Origin: Candidatus Zixiibacteriota bacterium
Lineage (GTDB): Bacteria; Zixibacteria; MSB-5A5; GN15; FEB-12
DNA: 64,000 nucleotides
Reading direction: 5' to 3'
Assembly: GCA_029860345.1 (NCBI GenBank)
Contig: JAOUBJ010000009.1
Span: 1 to 64,000 of the forward strand
Below, piece by piece: positions 25,653-33,580 of the stretch. How positions within the stretch are numbered: the first letter of the stretch is position 1; every line of letters starts with the position of its first letter. The notes under the pieces are model-generated. The model had not been told where the DNA came from. It saw nothing but the letters and a program-made list of their open reading frames with translations, and did no database searches. The position numbers were made by a program, and so were the translations under genes.

Positions 25653-27779
25653 TTGTCTGACACCAAACCACTGAAACTGGCCATTCTATGGCACATGCAT
25701 CAGCCAAACTATCAGGAGCCCGGCTCTGATCGCATGGTGCTGCCGTGGGTAAGGCTGCACGCCACCAAAGATTATCTGGACATGTTACTCCACGCCAGTG
25801 AGTATGAAAGGGTGCGTGTCACTTTCAATCTGGTGCCCGCTCTGTTGGATCAGCTGAATCTGTACACGGGCGGCGGAACCGATCCGCACCTGGAGCTGTC
25901 ACGGTTGAGAGCGGAAGAACTCAACGACCGGCAAAAAAGTGAAATCCTGGATCATTTCTTTTCAGCCAATCTTACTCAGATGGTGGAGCCGCACCGACGC
26001 TACCATGAACTGTATAGCAAGGCCAGAAACGGCGGGAGCGGAATACTCCCCGCCATTTTCTCGTCACAGGAGATACGGGACTTGCAGGTGTGGTCGAATC
26101 TGGTATGGGTGGACCCGCTGTTCCATGTCGAGTCCCCGATAAAGGAACTGCTGGATCAGGGTCGTAATTACACCGAGGAACAGAAGCACGCCCTCCTGGC
26201 ATGGCAGATGACACTAATATCCAGGATTCTGCCGGCTTACCGGGAGCACTTCCACAAGCGCAGGATCGACCTTTCGTTCACGCCCTACTACCATCCGATC
26301 CTGCCATTGCTGTGCGATACCGATTCCGCTCTGGAAGCCACGCCCACCCTGACCCTGCCCAAACGCCGGTTTCAACATCCCGAGGATGCAGAGTGGCATG
26401 TCCGCTCGTCGATGGCGATGTTCGAGGAGACTTTCGGTGAGCCGATGGCGGGCATGTGGCCTTCGGAGGGGTCGGTGTCCGAGCAGGTGGCCGACTTGCT
26501 AATCAAATCGGGCGTGAAATGGATTGCCACCGATGAGGAGATTCTCCGGAGTTCACTGAGAAAAGCCAACATGGACCCACGAGAGCATCCGATCCACACT
26601 GTCTACGAGTATGGTGGTTCGTTGAAGCTGTTCTTCAGGGACCATGCCCTCTCCGACCGTATCGGTTTTGTTTATTCCGGCTGGGATGCCGACCGGGCGG
26701 CGACCGATTTCATCGACCATCTGATGCGCATACGCGCGTTGCTGGCTGATCGGCTCGACCAAGTGGTGGTGCCGGTGATTCTGGATGGCGAGAACGCCTG
26801 GGAATATTTCCCCAACGATGGTCGTGATTTCCTCGGTGAGTTGTACCGTCGTTTGAACGAGGAACCGCTGATTGAAACAACCACCATGACCGAGGCCGCT
26901 GAGACCATTGAGGCCCAATCGCTGCCGTCGCTGTTAGCCGGCAGTTGGATCAATCATGATTTCCGAATCTGGATCGGCCATCAGGAGGACAACGCCGCCT
27001 GGGATTTGCTGCATGATGCCCGCGACGCCTTGGAGCAATTTGAGAAAGAGCATCCAGACTACGATCCAGACCGTTTGAGAAGCGCCTGGAAGCAAATCTA
27101 CATAGCCGAGGGTTCTGACTGGTGCTGGTGGTACGGCGATGAACATCGCGGCGCCGGCAACGAGCAATTCGACTCTATTTTCAGACGCCACCTGATGGCC
27201 GTGTATGAGACGCTCGGATTGGAAGTGCCCAGAAAACTATTTGATCCCATCTATCGGGCCGGTGCGGGTCTCAAAGCGGTGCCGCCGGACACTCTGTTGA
27301 CACCGGAAATTGATGGCCGTCTCACCGATTTCTATGAATGGACCGGAGCCGGTTGCTTTGATTGTCTCAAAGCGGGCGGCGCCATGCATCGCGTTGAGCG
27401 GTACCTCTCACGGATTCATTTTGCATACGATCACGATTGGTTGTTTATTCGGCTTGACTTTGCGGACAAGAAAGCCTTAGAATTGGTTGACAAGCCGGTC
27501 TTCAAGTTCAGTTTCTTCACGCCCGAAGCGCGGGACCTGGCGATAACTCCCTCGGGTCACAAAGAGACAGACGGCAAGGACGGCTGGTATCGATACGGCC
27601 TGGACGAAAGCTTGGAGTTGGCCGTGTCGAGAACATGGTTATTCGAGCACGGTTTTGGTGAACTGGGCTTCACCGCGGCGCTGCTTGATTCAACTGAGAG
27701 TTTGGAAAGCTGGCCTGAAAATGAACCAATTCAGATTCTTGTCGCAGAGAAGGACAAGGAGATGTTCTGGCCTGCCTAG
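25653..27779 (+). CDS. Glycoside hydrolase family 57 (alpha-amylase/glucanotransferase type)
   Basis: 708 residues, TTG start. The GH57 motifs are in order: HMHQPNY at 14-20; the nucleophile motif as GMWPSEGSV with Glu272; then GSLKLFFRDHALSDRIGFVY; and the acid/base motif ILDGENAWEYF with Asp378. The family hydrolyses or transfers alpha-1,4-glucans. There is no signal peptide, so cytoplasmic glycogen or maltodextrin turnover is likely. Residues from about 550 to 708 form a separate beta-rich domain (HRVERYLSRIHFAYDHDWLF) resembling the glucodextranase-type C-terminal domain seen in some GH57s. The exact specificity cannot be read from sequence. Confidence 0.92.
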   Translation: MSDTKPLKLAILWHMHQPNYQEPGSDRMVLPWVRLHATKDYLDMLLHASEYERVRVTFNLVPALLDQLNLYTGGGTDPHLELSRLRAEELNDRQKSEILDHFFSANLTQMVEPHRRYHELYSKARNGGSGILPAIFSSQEIRDLQVWSNLVWVDPLFHVESPIKELLDQGRNYTEEQKHALLAWQMTLISRILPAYREHFHKRRIDLSFTPYYHPILPLLCDTDSALEATPTLTLPKRRFQHPEDAEWHVRSSMAMFEETFGEPMAGMWPSEGSVSEQVADLLIKSGVKWIATDEEILRSSLRKANMDPREHPIHTVYEYGGSLKLFFRDHALSDRIGFVYSGWDADRAATDFIDHLMRIRALLADRLDQVVVPVILDGENAWEYFPNDGRDFLGELYRRLNEEPLIETTTMTEAAETIEAQSLPSLLAGSWINHDFRIWIGHQEDNAAWDLLHDARDALEQFEKEHPDYDPDRLRSAWKQIYIAEGSDWCWWYGDEHRGAGNEQFDSIFRRHLMAVYETLGLEVPRKLFDPIYRAGAGLKAVPPDTLLTPEIDGRLTDFYEWTGAGCFDCLKAGGAMHRVERYLSRIHFAYDHDWLFIRLDFADKKALELVDKPVFKFSFFTPEARDLAITPSGHKETDGKDGWYRYGLDESLELAVSRTWLFEHGFGELGFTAALLDSTESLESWPENEPIQILVAEKDKEMFWPA

Positions 27780-27809
27780 CCGGTTGTACGACGGTACCAG
27801 GGAGGTACA

Positions 27810-28220
27810 ATGACTGACTCATTCTTCCGTGATGACCCCAAAGAGAAACCGACCGGCGAGGTGCCGGGTCTCGATGGATCCGCCAAGGCCGGAGCAGAGA
27901 CCGAATCCACCGGACGTTTTACCTCCGACGAAGGACGCATGGCCGCGATCATGGCCTACATTCCTCTACTGTGCTTTGTGCCGCTGTTGAGCATGAAAGA
28001 GAACAAAGAAGCGCGCTTCCATGCCCGGCAGGGGGTGTTACTCTTTTTGATCGAGTTGGTGGCCGTACTGTTTTTGGTCGATGCCATTTCCGATTTGGTT
28101 TTCAAAGGGATACTGATCGGCGCCGCCGCCCTTTCGGTGGCGGGCATTGTGTTTGCAGTTCAGGGTCGGAACTATCGCCTGCCGATCATCGGTGACCTGG
28201 CCGACAAAGCGAAACTGTAG
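27810..28220 (+). CDS. Tic20/DUF4870-type small membrane protein
   Basis: 136 residues. The first 45 are polar and disordered. Then RMAAIMAYIPLLCFVPLLS, NKEARFHARQGVLLFLIELV and two more hydrophobic stretches make three to four helices. The ARFHARQGVLLF motif is the hallmark of the DUF4870/Tic20-like family, whose bacterial function is unknown. AGGGAGG at 27800 is the ribosome binding site. It follows the GH57 gene by 30 nt. Confidence 0.85.
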   Translation: MTDSFFRDDPKEKPTGEVPGLDGSAKAGAETESTGRFTSDEGRMAAIMAYIPLLCFVPLLSMKENKEARFHARQGVLLFLIELVAVLFLVDAISDLVFKGILIGAAALSVAGIVFAVQGRNYRLPIIGDLADKAKL

Positions 28221-28264
28221 CCGGTGGGCGGTAGATGGTCTTTTCTGCTTCGACTGCGTTGCAC

Positions 28265-28290
28265 TCACCCTTCGACTGCGCTCAGGGTGA
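28265..28290. repeat. Hairpin repeat, family A (stem TCACCCT/AGGGTGA)
   Basis: Core TCGACTGCGCTC at 28272-28283 with arms TCACCCT and AGGGTGA. Compared with CATGCT/AGCATG copies, both arms have changed together and still pair. It lies between the DUF4870 gene and the M48 lipoprotein gene. Confidence 0.85.
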
Positions 28291-28365
28291 CACTCATGGG
28301 ACGCAGGCTGACAATCAGGTGGCGCACGAGGACGTACAGCACGTACAAATTGTGAAGGAGTGACG

Positions 28366-29193
28366 ATGAATCCTCTAAGGTTCAGAGTAAGTGCGATTCT
28401 ATTCGCCCTAATGCTTGCGGTTCTTTTGTCATGCGCTACTACCGGTCCCGGGGGCAAAACATCCTTCATAGTCATTCCGACCAGTCAGGAAGTCGGCATC
28501 GGCGCCGGGATGGCTGAGCAGGTCGAAGCCAGCGACACTATTCTCGACGATCAAGTTTGGCAGGATTATATAACCGAAGTGGGCAATAAGGTTGTTGCGG
28601 TGTGCGACCGACAGGATATCGAGTATCACTTCAAAGTCATCCAGTCCGATCAGGTTAACGCCTTCGCTGCGCCGGGGGGATACATCTATTTTTATACCGG
28701 CCTTTTGCGTGAGATGGATTCAGAGGCGGAGATGGCTGCTGTCATGGCCCATGAAATCTCGCACGTAGTGGCCCGGCATGGTGTCAAACGATTGCAGTCT
28801 GCGTTAGGCGTCGCTATTGCCTACGAACTGGCCTTTGGGGGAGAGGGGGCTGGCGAGGCGATGGATGCCGCTATCGGTATCGGCATGGGTTTGCTCTTTG
28901 CCGATTACTCACGCGGCGCCGAGCGAGAGGCGGACAATTTCGGCATTCAGTACATGGTTAAGGCCGGGTATAATCCCCAGGGTGCTTTGGGGATGTTCGA
29001 GACGCTGGCGCGGTTGGGTGGCGGCGGTTCATCTAATGTATTCGAGGGTCTGGCTCGATCGCATCCGGAGACACAGGAACGAATCGCCAACGCTAATGCT
29101 CAGATCGTTGCCATGCAACCTTTGCCTGCCGGATTGACCATGAACAAGTCCCGCTACCACCAGATGCTCAAGCGCTTCCCCCCGAAGCAATGA
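28366..29193 (+). CDS. M48-family metallopeptidase lipoprotein (BepA/LoiP-like)
   Basis: 275 residues from ATG 28366, with AAGGAG 5 nt upstream. Residues 1-23 are a lipoprotein signal ending VLLSC, with Cys23 to be lipidated. The zinc motif HEISH is at 129-133 and the third ligand lies in ERADN-like EREADNFG at 186-193. DQVNAFAAPGGYIYFYTGLL is the classic M48 substrate-site block. A periplasmic quality-control protease for outer-membrane proteins is the likely role. Residues 141-180 include a Gly/Ala-rich hydrophobic stretch. Confidence 0.93.
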   Translation: MNPLRFRVSAILFALMLAVLLSCATTGPGGKTSFIVIPTSQEVGIGAGMAEQVEASDTILDDQVWQDYITEVGNKVVAVCDRQDIEYHFKVIQSDQVNAFAAPGGYIYFYTGLLREMDSEAEMAAVMAHEISHVVARHGVKRLQSALGVAIAYELAFGGEGAGEAMDAAIGIGMGLLFADYSRGAEREADNFGIQYMVKAGYNPQGALGMFETLARLGGGGSSNVFEGLARSHPETQERIANANAQIVAMQPLPAGLTMNKSRYHQMLKRFPPKQ

Positions 29194-29250
29194 ATTGCTC
29201 TTTCGCTTCGCGGCGATGCATCACGACTTCATGCTAAGTCTGACTTTTCT

Positions 29251-29278
29251 GTCATGCCGGACCTTGAACCGGCATCCA
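29251..29278. repeat. GTCAT-type hairpin repeat (family C)
   Basis: ATGCCGG (29254-29260) pairs with CCGGCAT (29269-29275) across an 8-nt loop, with GTC before the stem and CCA after it. Other members at 53974, 54021 and 54564 have different but pairing stems. Confidence 0.85.
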
Positions 29279-29297
29279 GGCGATAAATCGCTCTTTG

Positions 29298-29371
29298 GCG
29301 CTTCGCGTCGGGTGGGATTCATGTGTACCAGGGTGGACCCACCTGTCGCTTCGCTTTAGGTGGGGTACCAG
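29298..29371 (+). repeat. 74-nt direct repeat, copy 1
   Basis: Begins GCGCTTCGCGTCGGGTGGGA and ends GGGGTACCAG. It is identical to 29503-29576 except for one base (GGGG versus GGAG near the end). Confidence 0.92.
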
Positions 29372-29373
29372 TT

Positions 29374-29399
29374 TCACCCTTCGACTCCGCTCAGGGTGA
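29374..29399. repeat. Hairpin repeat, family A (stem TCACCCT/AGGGTGA)
   Basis: Core TCGACTCCGCTC at 29381-29392 between TCACCCT and AGGGTGA. It sits 2 nt after the first 74-nt repeat copy. Confidence 0.85.
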
Positions 29400-29502
29400 G
29401 GTGGTGAAGAGCCGTCGATGTGGCGATGATCCGTCAAGTCTTGCGGTTGTGCGGCAGATGTGGACATCTGCCGGGCACGAGGAACACGGTACCCCACCCA
29501 GA

Positions 29503-29576
29503 GCGCTTCGCGTCGGGTGGGATTCATGTGTACCAGGGTGGACCCACCTGTCGCTTCGCTTTAGGTGGAGTACCAG
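29503..29576 (+). repeat. 74-nt direct repeat, copy 2
   Basis: Second copy, 205 bp after the first and in the same orientation. The sequence between the copies includes a perfect 8-bp palindrome with a TGGA loop (29453-29472). Confidence 0.92.
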
Positions 29577-29792
29577 GTTTACCGGCCGCAAGACCTGACG
29601 CAACGCTGTTCAGCCTCGCAATTGACCCACGCGGTCTGATGATCGTCCGGGGCAGTAGATGTGGACATCTGCCAGCCACGAACATTGGCGGAACCGCTAA
29701 GAGGGTTCCGCCCTACTGAAGCTCGCCTACAGGGAATCGACATTGTCCCCTACTGACCTACGGTTGTCTGACGCAACTCTGTCACAAAGGCG

Positions 29793-29836
29793 GGTTCACG
29801 CCGCGGCGCGCAGGCGCAGACGGACCCACCCAACTG
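29793..29836. repeat. Family B repeat (GCGGGTTCACGCCGCGGCGC type)
   Basis: Contains GCGGGTTCACGCCGCGGCGC then GCAGGCGCAGACGGACCCACC. Related copies lie at 19918-19958 (same strand), 37925-37956 (shortened) and 58294-58338 (opposite strand). The arms GGGT and ACCC can pair around the GC-rich middle. Confidence 0.8.
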
Positions 29837-30365
29837 AAGAACTGACGATTGTGTCGGGCGAGGTCGCCCAACACCACCCCCGACCACAAACCCCTCCAAA
29901 ACCATAACATGGGTCGCTGTTGAAAAGTTGACATTGCGGACATCGTTGTCCGTCAATAAGTTTGCCGCGGAAATCCTTTCCTTTTATGGAAAGTTTTAGT
30001 TGTTTTTAGCATTTAACTGCCGTTTCTTGGCCCTCGGTATAGACAGGGAATGGCCGCAATTTCCCGGGCAGGAAGTGGTCAATTCTCCAGCAAAGTGGTC
30101 GGGATGCCACTTTATTGGACAGCGGCGCTTAACCGGATGTGGTTGAACGCCTTGACAGGAGTTGAAGCTGATCTGGCCCAGGTATTGCTCAAGGACAGAA
30201 CATACAGGCCGATACTTCCACAGGGCAAGACCTCAGACAGTTTTAATACCACCGACGCCTGGAGCCATGGATGGCCCGGAAATGGGTTGTGAGACAAAGA
30301 CTTAACCGCCTTCGCGAAACACCCCAAAATAGCTGCGGTGAACGTGAAATGGTGCCCTCTCCGGG

Positions 30366-30400
30366 CACTGAGGTTGCAATTGCATGAAGCAACCTCAGTG
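30366..30400 (+). promoter_or_regulatory. Leader hairpin just upstream of PorV-like gene
   Basis: Perfect 12-bp stem: CACTGAGGTTGC (30366-30377) with GCAACCTCAGTG (30389-30400), 11-nt loop. There is no T-run. It ends 5 nt before GGAAGG (30406-30411), so it could shelter or expose the ribosome binding site or stabilise the mRNA. No known riboswitch consensus was recognised. Confidence 0.7.
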
Positions 30401-30416
30401 TATCGGAAGGTAGAGT

Positions 30417-31364
30417 ATGAAGAACAGGGTAGTGAACAGAATCGTATTCGTTTGGATCATCATGGTGGCCATTATGGCCATCTTCGGCAAAGTTGCGGTG
30501 GCTGCTAACGATGGTGGCCGGACAGCAGCAGATTTTCTCCAAATTGGGATCGGAGCGCGCGCCGCGGGTATGGGTGGCGCCCATTCAGCAGCATCTAACG
30601 ATGCCGGTGCAGCCTACTGGAATCCGGCCGGACTGACTTCGGTCAGCGGCGGTGAGGTGGTGCTGGGCCACTTTTCGTTGTATCAGGACATCAAGATGGA
30701 ATACGGCGCGCTGGCTTTCAAGACAAGCGACCGGACCAGTCTGGCCGTCTCGATAACTTATCTTGGCTATGGTCAGATAGATGGCTACGATGTTGCCGGT
30801 GTTTCCACCGGTGAGCAGATCGCAGCTTACGATTGGGCCGGTGGGTTATCGTTCGCCTATCGCCTGAACCAGAACCTGTCGTTGGGAGCAACTGGAAAAT
30901 TCGTCAACCAGCGGTTGGACGATGTTTCTGGCTCGGCTTTCGCTCTTGATCTGGGGGCGAGATACGAGTTTGAGTGGTTCACGGTGGCCGGAGTCGTGGC
31001 CAATTTCGGCACCAAGATGGATTTCGACGGTGTGTCCGAACAGTTGCCGACTTCGGCCCGACTGGCTGTTTCGGCCCATCCGTGGGGTCCGTCGCTTGGG
31101 ACATCGCTGGAACTTGACAATCGATTCCAGGGCGGTGCGGCTATCAAGCATGGTGTCGAGTATTGCTACGACGGCCAGTACTTTCTGCGTACCGGTTACA
31201 ATTATTTGCCCCAGGCCGATCATCGCAGCTTTGGCCAGGGGATGAGCTTCGGAGTGGGCGCTCGCTTCGGACGGGCCGAAGTCGACTATGCTTTCTCGCC
31301 GGGCGAAAAATACGCCGCTGAGGATTTACACCGACTGTCTTTCAAACTGCAATGGGGCAAATAG
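30417..31364 (+). CDS. PorV/PorQ-family outer-membrane protein
   Basis: 315 residues. Residues 1-29 are a signal peptide (long hydrophobic stretch, cleavage near AVAANDG). The mature start has FLQIGIGARAAGMGGAHSAA then GAAYWNPAGL, the signature of PorV/PorQ (UPF0164) barrels. Barrel-like strands follow, ending HRLSFKLQWGK. In Bacteroidetes PorV and PorQ serve type IX secretion, but many FCB bacteria carry such proteins without that system, and no other Por gene is seen here. It is monocistronic between a structured leader and a terminator. Confidence 0.9.
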   Translation: MKNRVVNRIVFVWIIMVAIMAIFGKVAVAANDGGRTAADFLQIGIGARAAGMGGAHSAASNDAGAAYWNPAGLTSVSGGEVVLGHFSLYQDIKMEYGALAFKTSDRTSLAVSITYLGYGQIDGYDVAGVSTGEQIAAYDWAGGLSFAYRLNQNLSLGATGKFVNQRLDDVSGSAFALDLGARYEFEWFTVAGVVANFGTKMDFDGVSEQLPTSARLAVSAHPWGPSLGTSLELDNRFQGGAAIKHGVEYCYDGQYFLRTGYNYLPQADHRSFGQGMSFGVGARFGRAEVDYAFSPGEKYAAEDLHRLSFKLQWGK

Positions 31365-31394
31365 GCCCCGCTGGAACTCCTCCATACTCTACTT

Positions 31395-31424
31395 GAAAAC
31401 CGGCTTTGAGCCGGTTTTCTTTTG
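31395..31424 (+). terminator. Intrinsic terminator after PorV-like gene
   Basis: Perfect 11-bp stem GAAAACCGGCT (31395-31405) with AGCCGGTTTTC (31409-31419), a TTG loop and a following TTTT. The A- and T-rich arms suit both strands. Confidence 0.93.
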
Positions 31425-31631
31425 CGATTTGCGACCTCAATTGACGCAAACGATTGCAGATTATGTGTCGAGTCCAGCAGTTTGAACAGCCTGTTTCGAT
31501 GATTTCTATAGGGATCGGTTTAGTCTTGGTTCTGGTTCATTTTCTCTCCGTGTAAGTTGCTGGAATTCGGGATGTTATAGGACCCCTCGGCAGTCGCCTG
31601 TTGTCACATTTGATATCTCGATTTGCCATTC

Positions 31632-31648
31632 TTGGCAATGCTTTTGCT
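31632..31648 (+). promoter_or_regulatory. Sigma-54 type promoter upstream of sugar transferase
   Basis: TTGGCAATGCTTTTGCT matches the -24/-12 consensus TGGCACGN4TTGC[AT] with GG and GC exactly 10 nt apart; it deviates at two bases between. The predicted start is near 31659, leaving a leader of about 100 nt. The 300 nt upstream, free of genes, could hold enhancer sites for an NtrC-type activator such as the one at 36205. Confidence 0.7.
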
Positions 31649-31760
31649 GAGTTTAGTCTCCGGAACATAAATACTCACTATGGAGTGGGCTTAGGATTTG
31701 GATTTCTGATCGAAACACACAAGTTGTAAATAGTTTAACGGTCTCCGGAATTATATCGGG

Positions 31761-32696
31761 ATGGACAATAACCTCACTTCAAAATCAAGCATCCAGTCTG
31801 AGTCTGCGGTAGCTCTGCCGGTTTCATCGGCTGGGTTTGGAGCCGCCAGCGGGGTCGATGCTGTCCGAATCGATCATTCTGTGAGCCCGACGTATAGTTA
31901 TACTCAGCAACTCAGTTTCTATTACGGCGAGTATTTTAAGGGCATAATGTTTGTTTTGGCCACGACCATGTTTATATTGGTCGTACCGGCGTTCCTGGCC
32001 CGACCGGCCCGGCTGAAAGCTATGTTGAGTAAAGCTGCAAAGAGAACGATCGATATTTTCGGCGCCATGTTGGGGCTGATTCTTACTCTGCCCTTGTGGA
32101 TCATTATTCCCATTCTAATCAAGTTGGATTCGCCCGGCTCGGTGTTCTATTGTCAGCAGAGAGTTGGTAAGAACGAGCGGCAGCGGGATCGGCGCTATTG
32201 CCAGCGAACCGATGTATCCGACCGGCGTAACCGCTCTCGCCGCCGGACCGACCACAACGGTCGTCTCTTCAAGATGTACAAGTTCCGCACCATGTCTTCA
32301 GAGGCCGAAAGCAAAACCGGTCCGGTGCTGGCCACTAAAAACGATCCGCGCAAAACAGCTTTGGGCAAAATACTTCGCAAGTCACGGATCGACGAGATAC
32401 CTCAGTTTTTGAACGTGCTTTTCGGTCAGATGTCACTGGTGGGACCGCGTCCCGAACGGCCCAATTTCGTCTCCCGGTACAACGAGAAGTACGACAACTA
32501 TTGTGACCGACTGAATGTCAAGCCGGGACTGACCGGATTGGCTCAGGTGACGACCGGCTACGACTTTTCGGATGAGGACGTGCACGAGAAACTGCGCTAC
32601 GACCTGAAGTATATCAATACCTGGTCGCTCTGGCTGGACTTTAAGATTCTTTGCCGCACCGTGGTTGTCGTCCTGACCGGTCGCGGCGCCTGCTGA
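31761..32696 (+). CDS. Polyprenyl-phosphate sugar-1-phosphate transferase (bacterial sugar transferase family)
   Basis: 311 residues. After a disordered N-terminus, one membrane helix (about 58-82) and the re-entrant region KRTIDIFGAMLGLILTLPLW lead into the catalytic domain: RVGKNE, FKMYKFRTMSSEAE, LRKSRIDEIPQFLNVLFG then QMSLVGPRPERP, and KPGLTGLAQV. It starts O-antigen, capsule or exopolysaccharide assembly by loading sugar-1-phosphate on undecaprenyl phosphate. Between RVGKN and FKMYKF is an Arg-rich insertion (QRDRRYCQRTDVSDRRNRSR), longer than in WbaP/WcaJ. No CoA-binding domain is present, and no polymerase or glycosyltransferases are adjacent. Confidence 0.92.
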   Translation: MDNNLTSKSSIQSESAVALPVSSAGFGAASGVDAVRIDHSVSPTYSYTQQLSFYYGEYFKGIMFVLATTMFILVVPAFLARPARLKAMLSKAAKRTIDIFGAMLGLILTLPLWIIIPILIKLDSPGSVFYCQQRVGKNERQRDRRYCQRTDVSDRRNRSRRRTDHNGRLFKMYKFRTMSSEAESKTGPVLATKNDPRKTALGKILRKSRIDEIPQFLNVLFGQMSLVGPRPERPNFVSRYNEKYDNYCDRLNVKPGLTGLAQVTTGYDFSDEDVHEKLRYDLKYINTWSLWLDFKILCRTVVVVLTGRGAC

Positions 32697-32766
32697 AAGC
32701 CGACTACCCCCATTTGTTCACGATAATCAGGTTGCACCGGTTGCGACCTTTCTTTTTGTTTCAACC

Positions 32767-32795
32767 TTGTCCTTAATCGATCATTACCATATAAT
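32767..32795 (+). promoter_or_regulatory. Sigma-70 type promoter
   Basis: TTGTCC at 32767, a 17-nt spacer and a perfect TATAAT at 32790-32795. It is 43 nt upstream of the PEGA/DUF5683 gene, so that gene and those after it have their own promoter. Confidence 0.8.
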
Positions 32796-32837
32796 TCCGC
32801 TAACGGATTTGAAAACAGTTCAAAACAGGATAGCTTC

Positions 32838-33566
32838 ATGGCGTTGAAAAGGATTTTGGCGACTATCCTCATTATCATTATAGTCGCAGGTGCCGCCAGG
32901 TCCCAGACCGTCCCTATGGGGGATGTGTCGGTGACCTCGACCCCGACGGGGGCGATAGCCACGCTCTCGGGGGAGGCTGTTGTCAGCGGTGTGACCCCGG
33001 CCAGGTTTCGACACTTGCTGGTCGGCGAATACCGATTGGATGTACGGATGTTTGGCTATGAAACTCATTCGACCCGCGTAGCGCTGGACCCGGCGCGACC
33101 GCTTGAGATCGGTGTGTCGCTTACACCAAAAAGTCGAACCAAAGCCGCTCTTCGCTCCATGGTCATTCCCGGATGGGGTCAGCGCTACAGTGGACGGCCA
33201 ACCAAAGCCTTCGCCTTCGCGCTGATGTCGGCAGGTTCGGCTGTTGCCGTGTGGCTGGCTGATCGTAGTTTCGACGATGAGTATGAGATTTACCAAACCC
33301 GACTGCGGGAGTACGATGCCGCCACGACCGATATGGAGCAGGCGCGGTTGCATCCGGGCTTGATCTCGGCGCAGAACGATGCCTACGATGCTGAGAACCT
33401 TCGGCGGATCACGATGGGTGTGGCCATCGGCGTGTGGGGTTTGAATCTGTTGGATGCGTTTGTTTTGTTCCCGGATCATCACGCCGGCATTCGAGTTAAA
33501 GGACTGACATTGACGCCGACCGCGGATCTCAATCAGGTCGGCCTTTCATTGGTGACAAAGTTTTGA
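32838..33566 (+). CDS. Exported PEGA-domain/DUF5683 membrane protein
   Basis: 242 residues. Signal peptide 1-22 (ILATILIIIIVAGAARS). Residues 28-95 form a PEGA-like beta domain (MGDVSVTSTPTGAIATLSGE then VGEYRLDVRMFGYE), usually surface- or wall-associated. Residues 100-242 match the DUF5683 pattern: SMVIPGWGQRYSGRPTKAF, a hydrophobic helix, a charged helical region and another helix near GVWGLNLLDAFVL. It overlaps the next gene's frame slightly and probably forms an operon with it. Function unknown. Confidence 0.85.
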   Translation: MALKRILATILIIIIVAGAARSQTVPMGDVSVTSTPTGAIATLSGEAVVSGVTPARFRHLLVGEYRLDVRMFGYETHSTRVALDPARPLEIGVSLTPKSRTKAALRSMVIPGWGQRYSGRPTKAFAFALMSAGSAVAVWLADRSFDDEYEIYQTRLREYDAATTDMEQARLHPGLISAQNDAYDAENLRRITMGVAIGVWGLNLLDAFVLFPDHHAGIRVKGLTLTPTADLNQVGLSLVTKF

Positions 33567-33580
33567 GACGGTGGATAGCC

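Larger units (their letters stand above)
29194..30416. other. 1.2-kb repeat-rich region and long leader, no convincing gene
   Basis: No frame here carries a family motif. The left part (29194-29880) is packed with repeats: a GTCAT hairpin (29251-29278), two 74-nt direct repeats, a family A hairpin (29374-29399), a palindrome GGCAGATG-TGGA-CATCTGCC (29453-29472), a family B element (29793-29836) and a GTCGGGCG/CGCCCAAC element (29851-29876). The right part (about 29985-30416) has fewer repeats and contains hairpins at 30092-30113 and 30366-30400 ahead of the PorV-like gene. Confidence 0.8.

Noticed and set aside
30050-30292. 80-codon frame upstream of the PorV-like gene
   Set aside because: No ribosome binding site, no family resemblance, overlapping an opposite-strand frame of similar length, and the DNA forms hairpins. 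A structured leader is the better reading.
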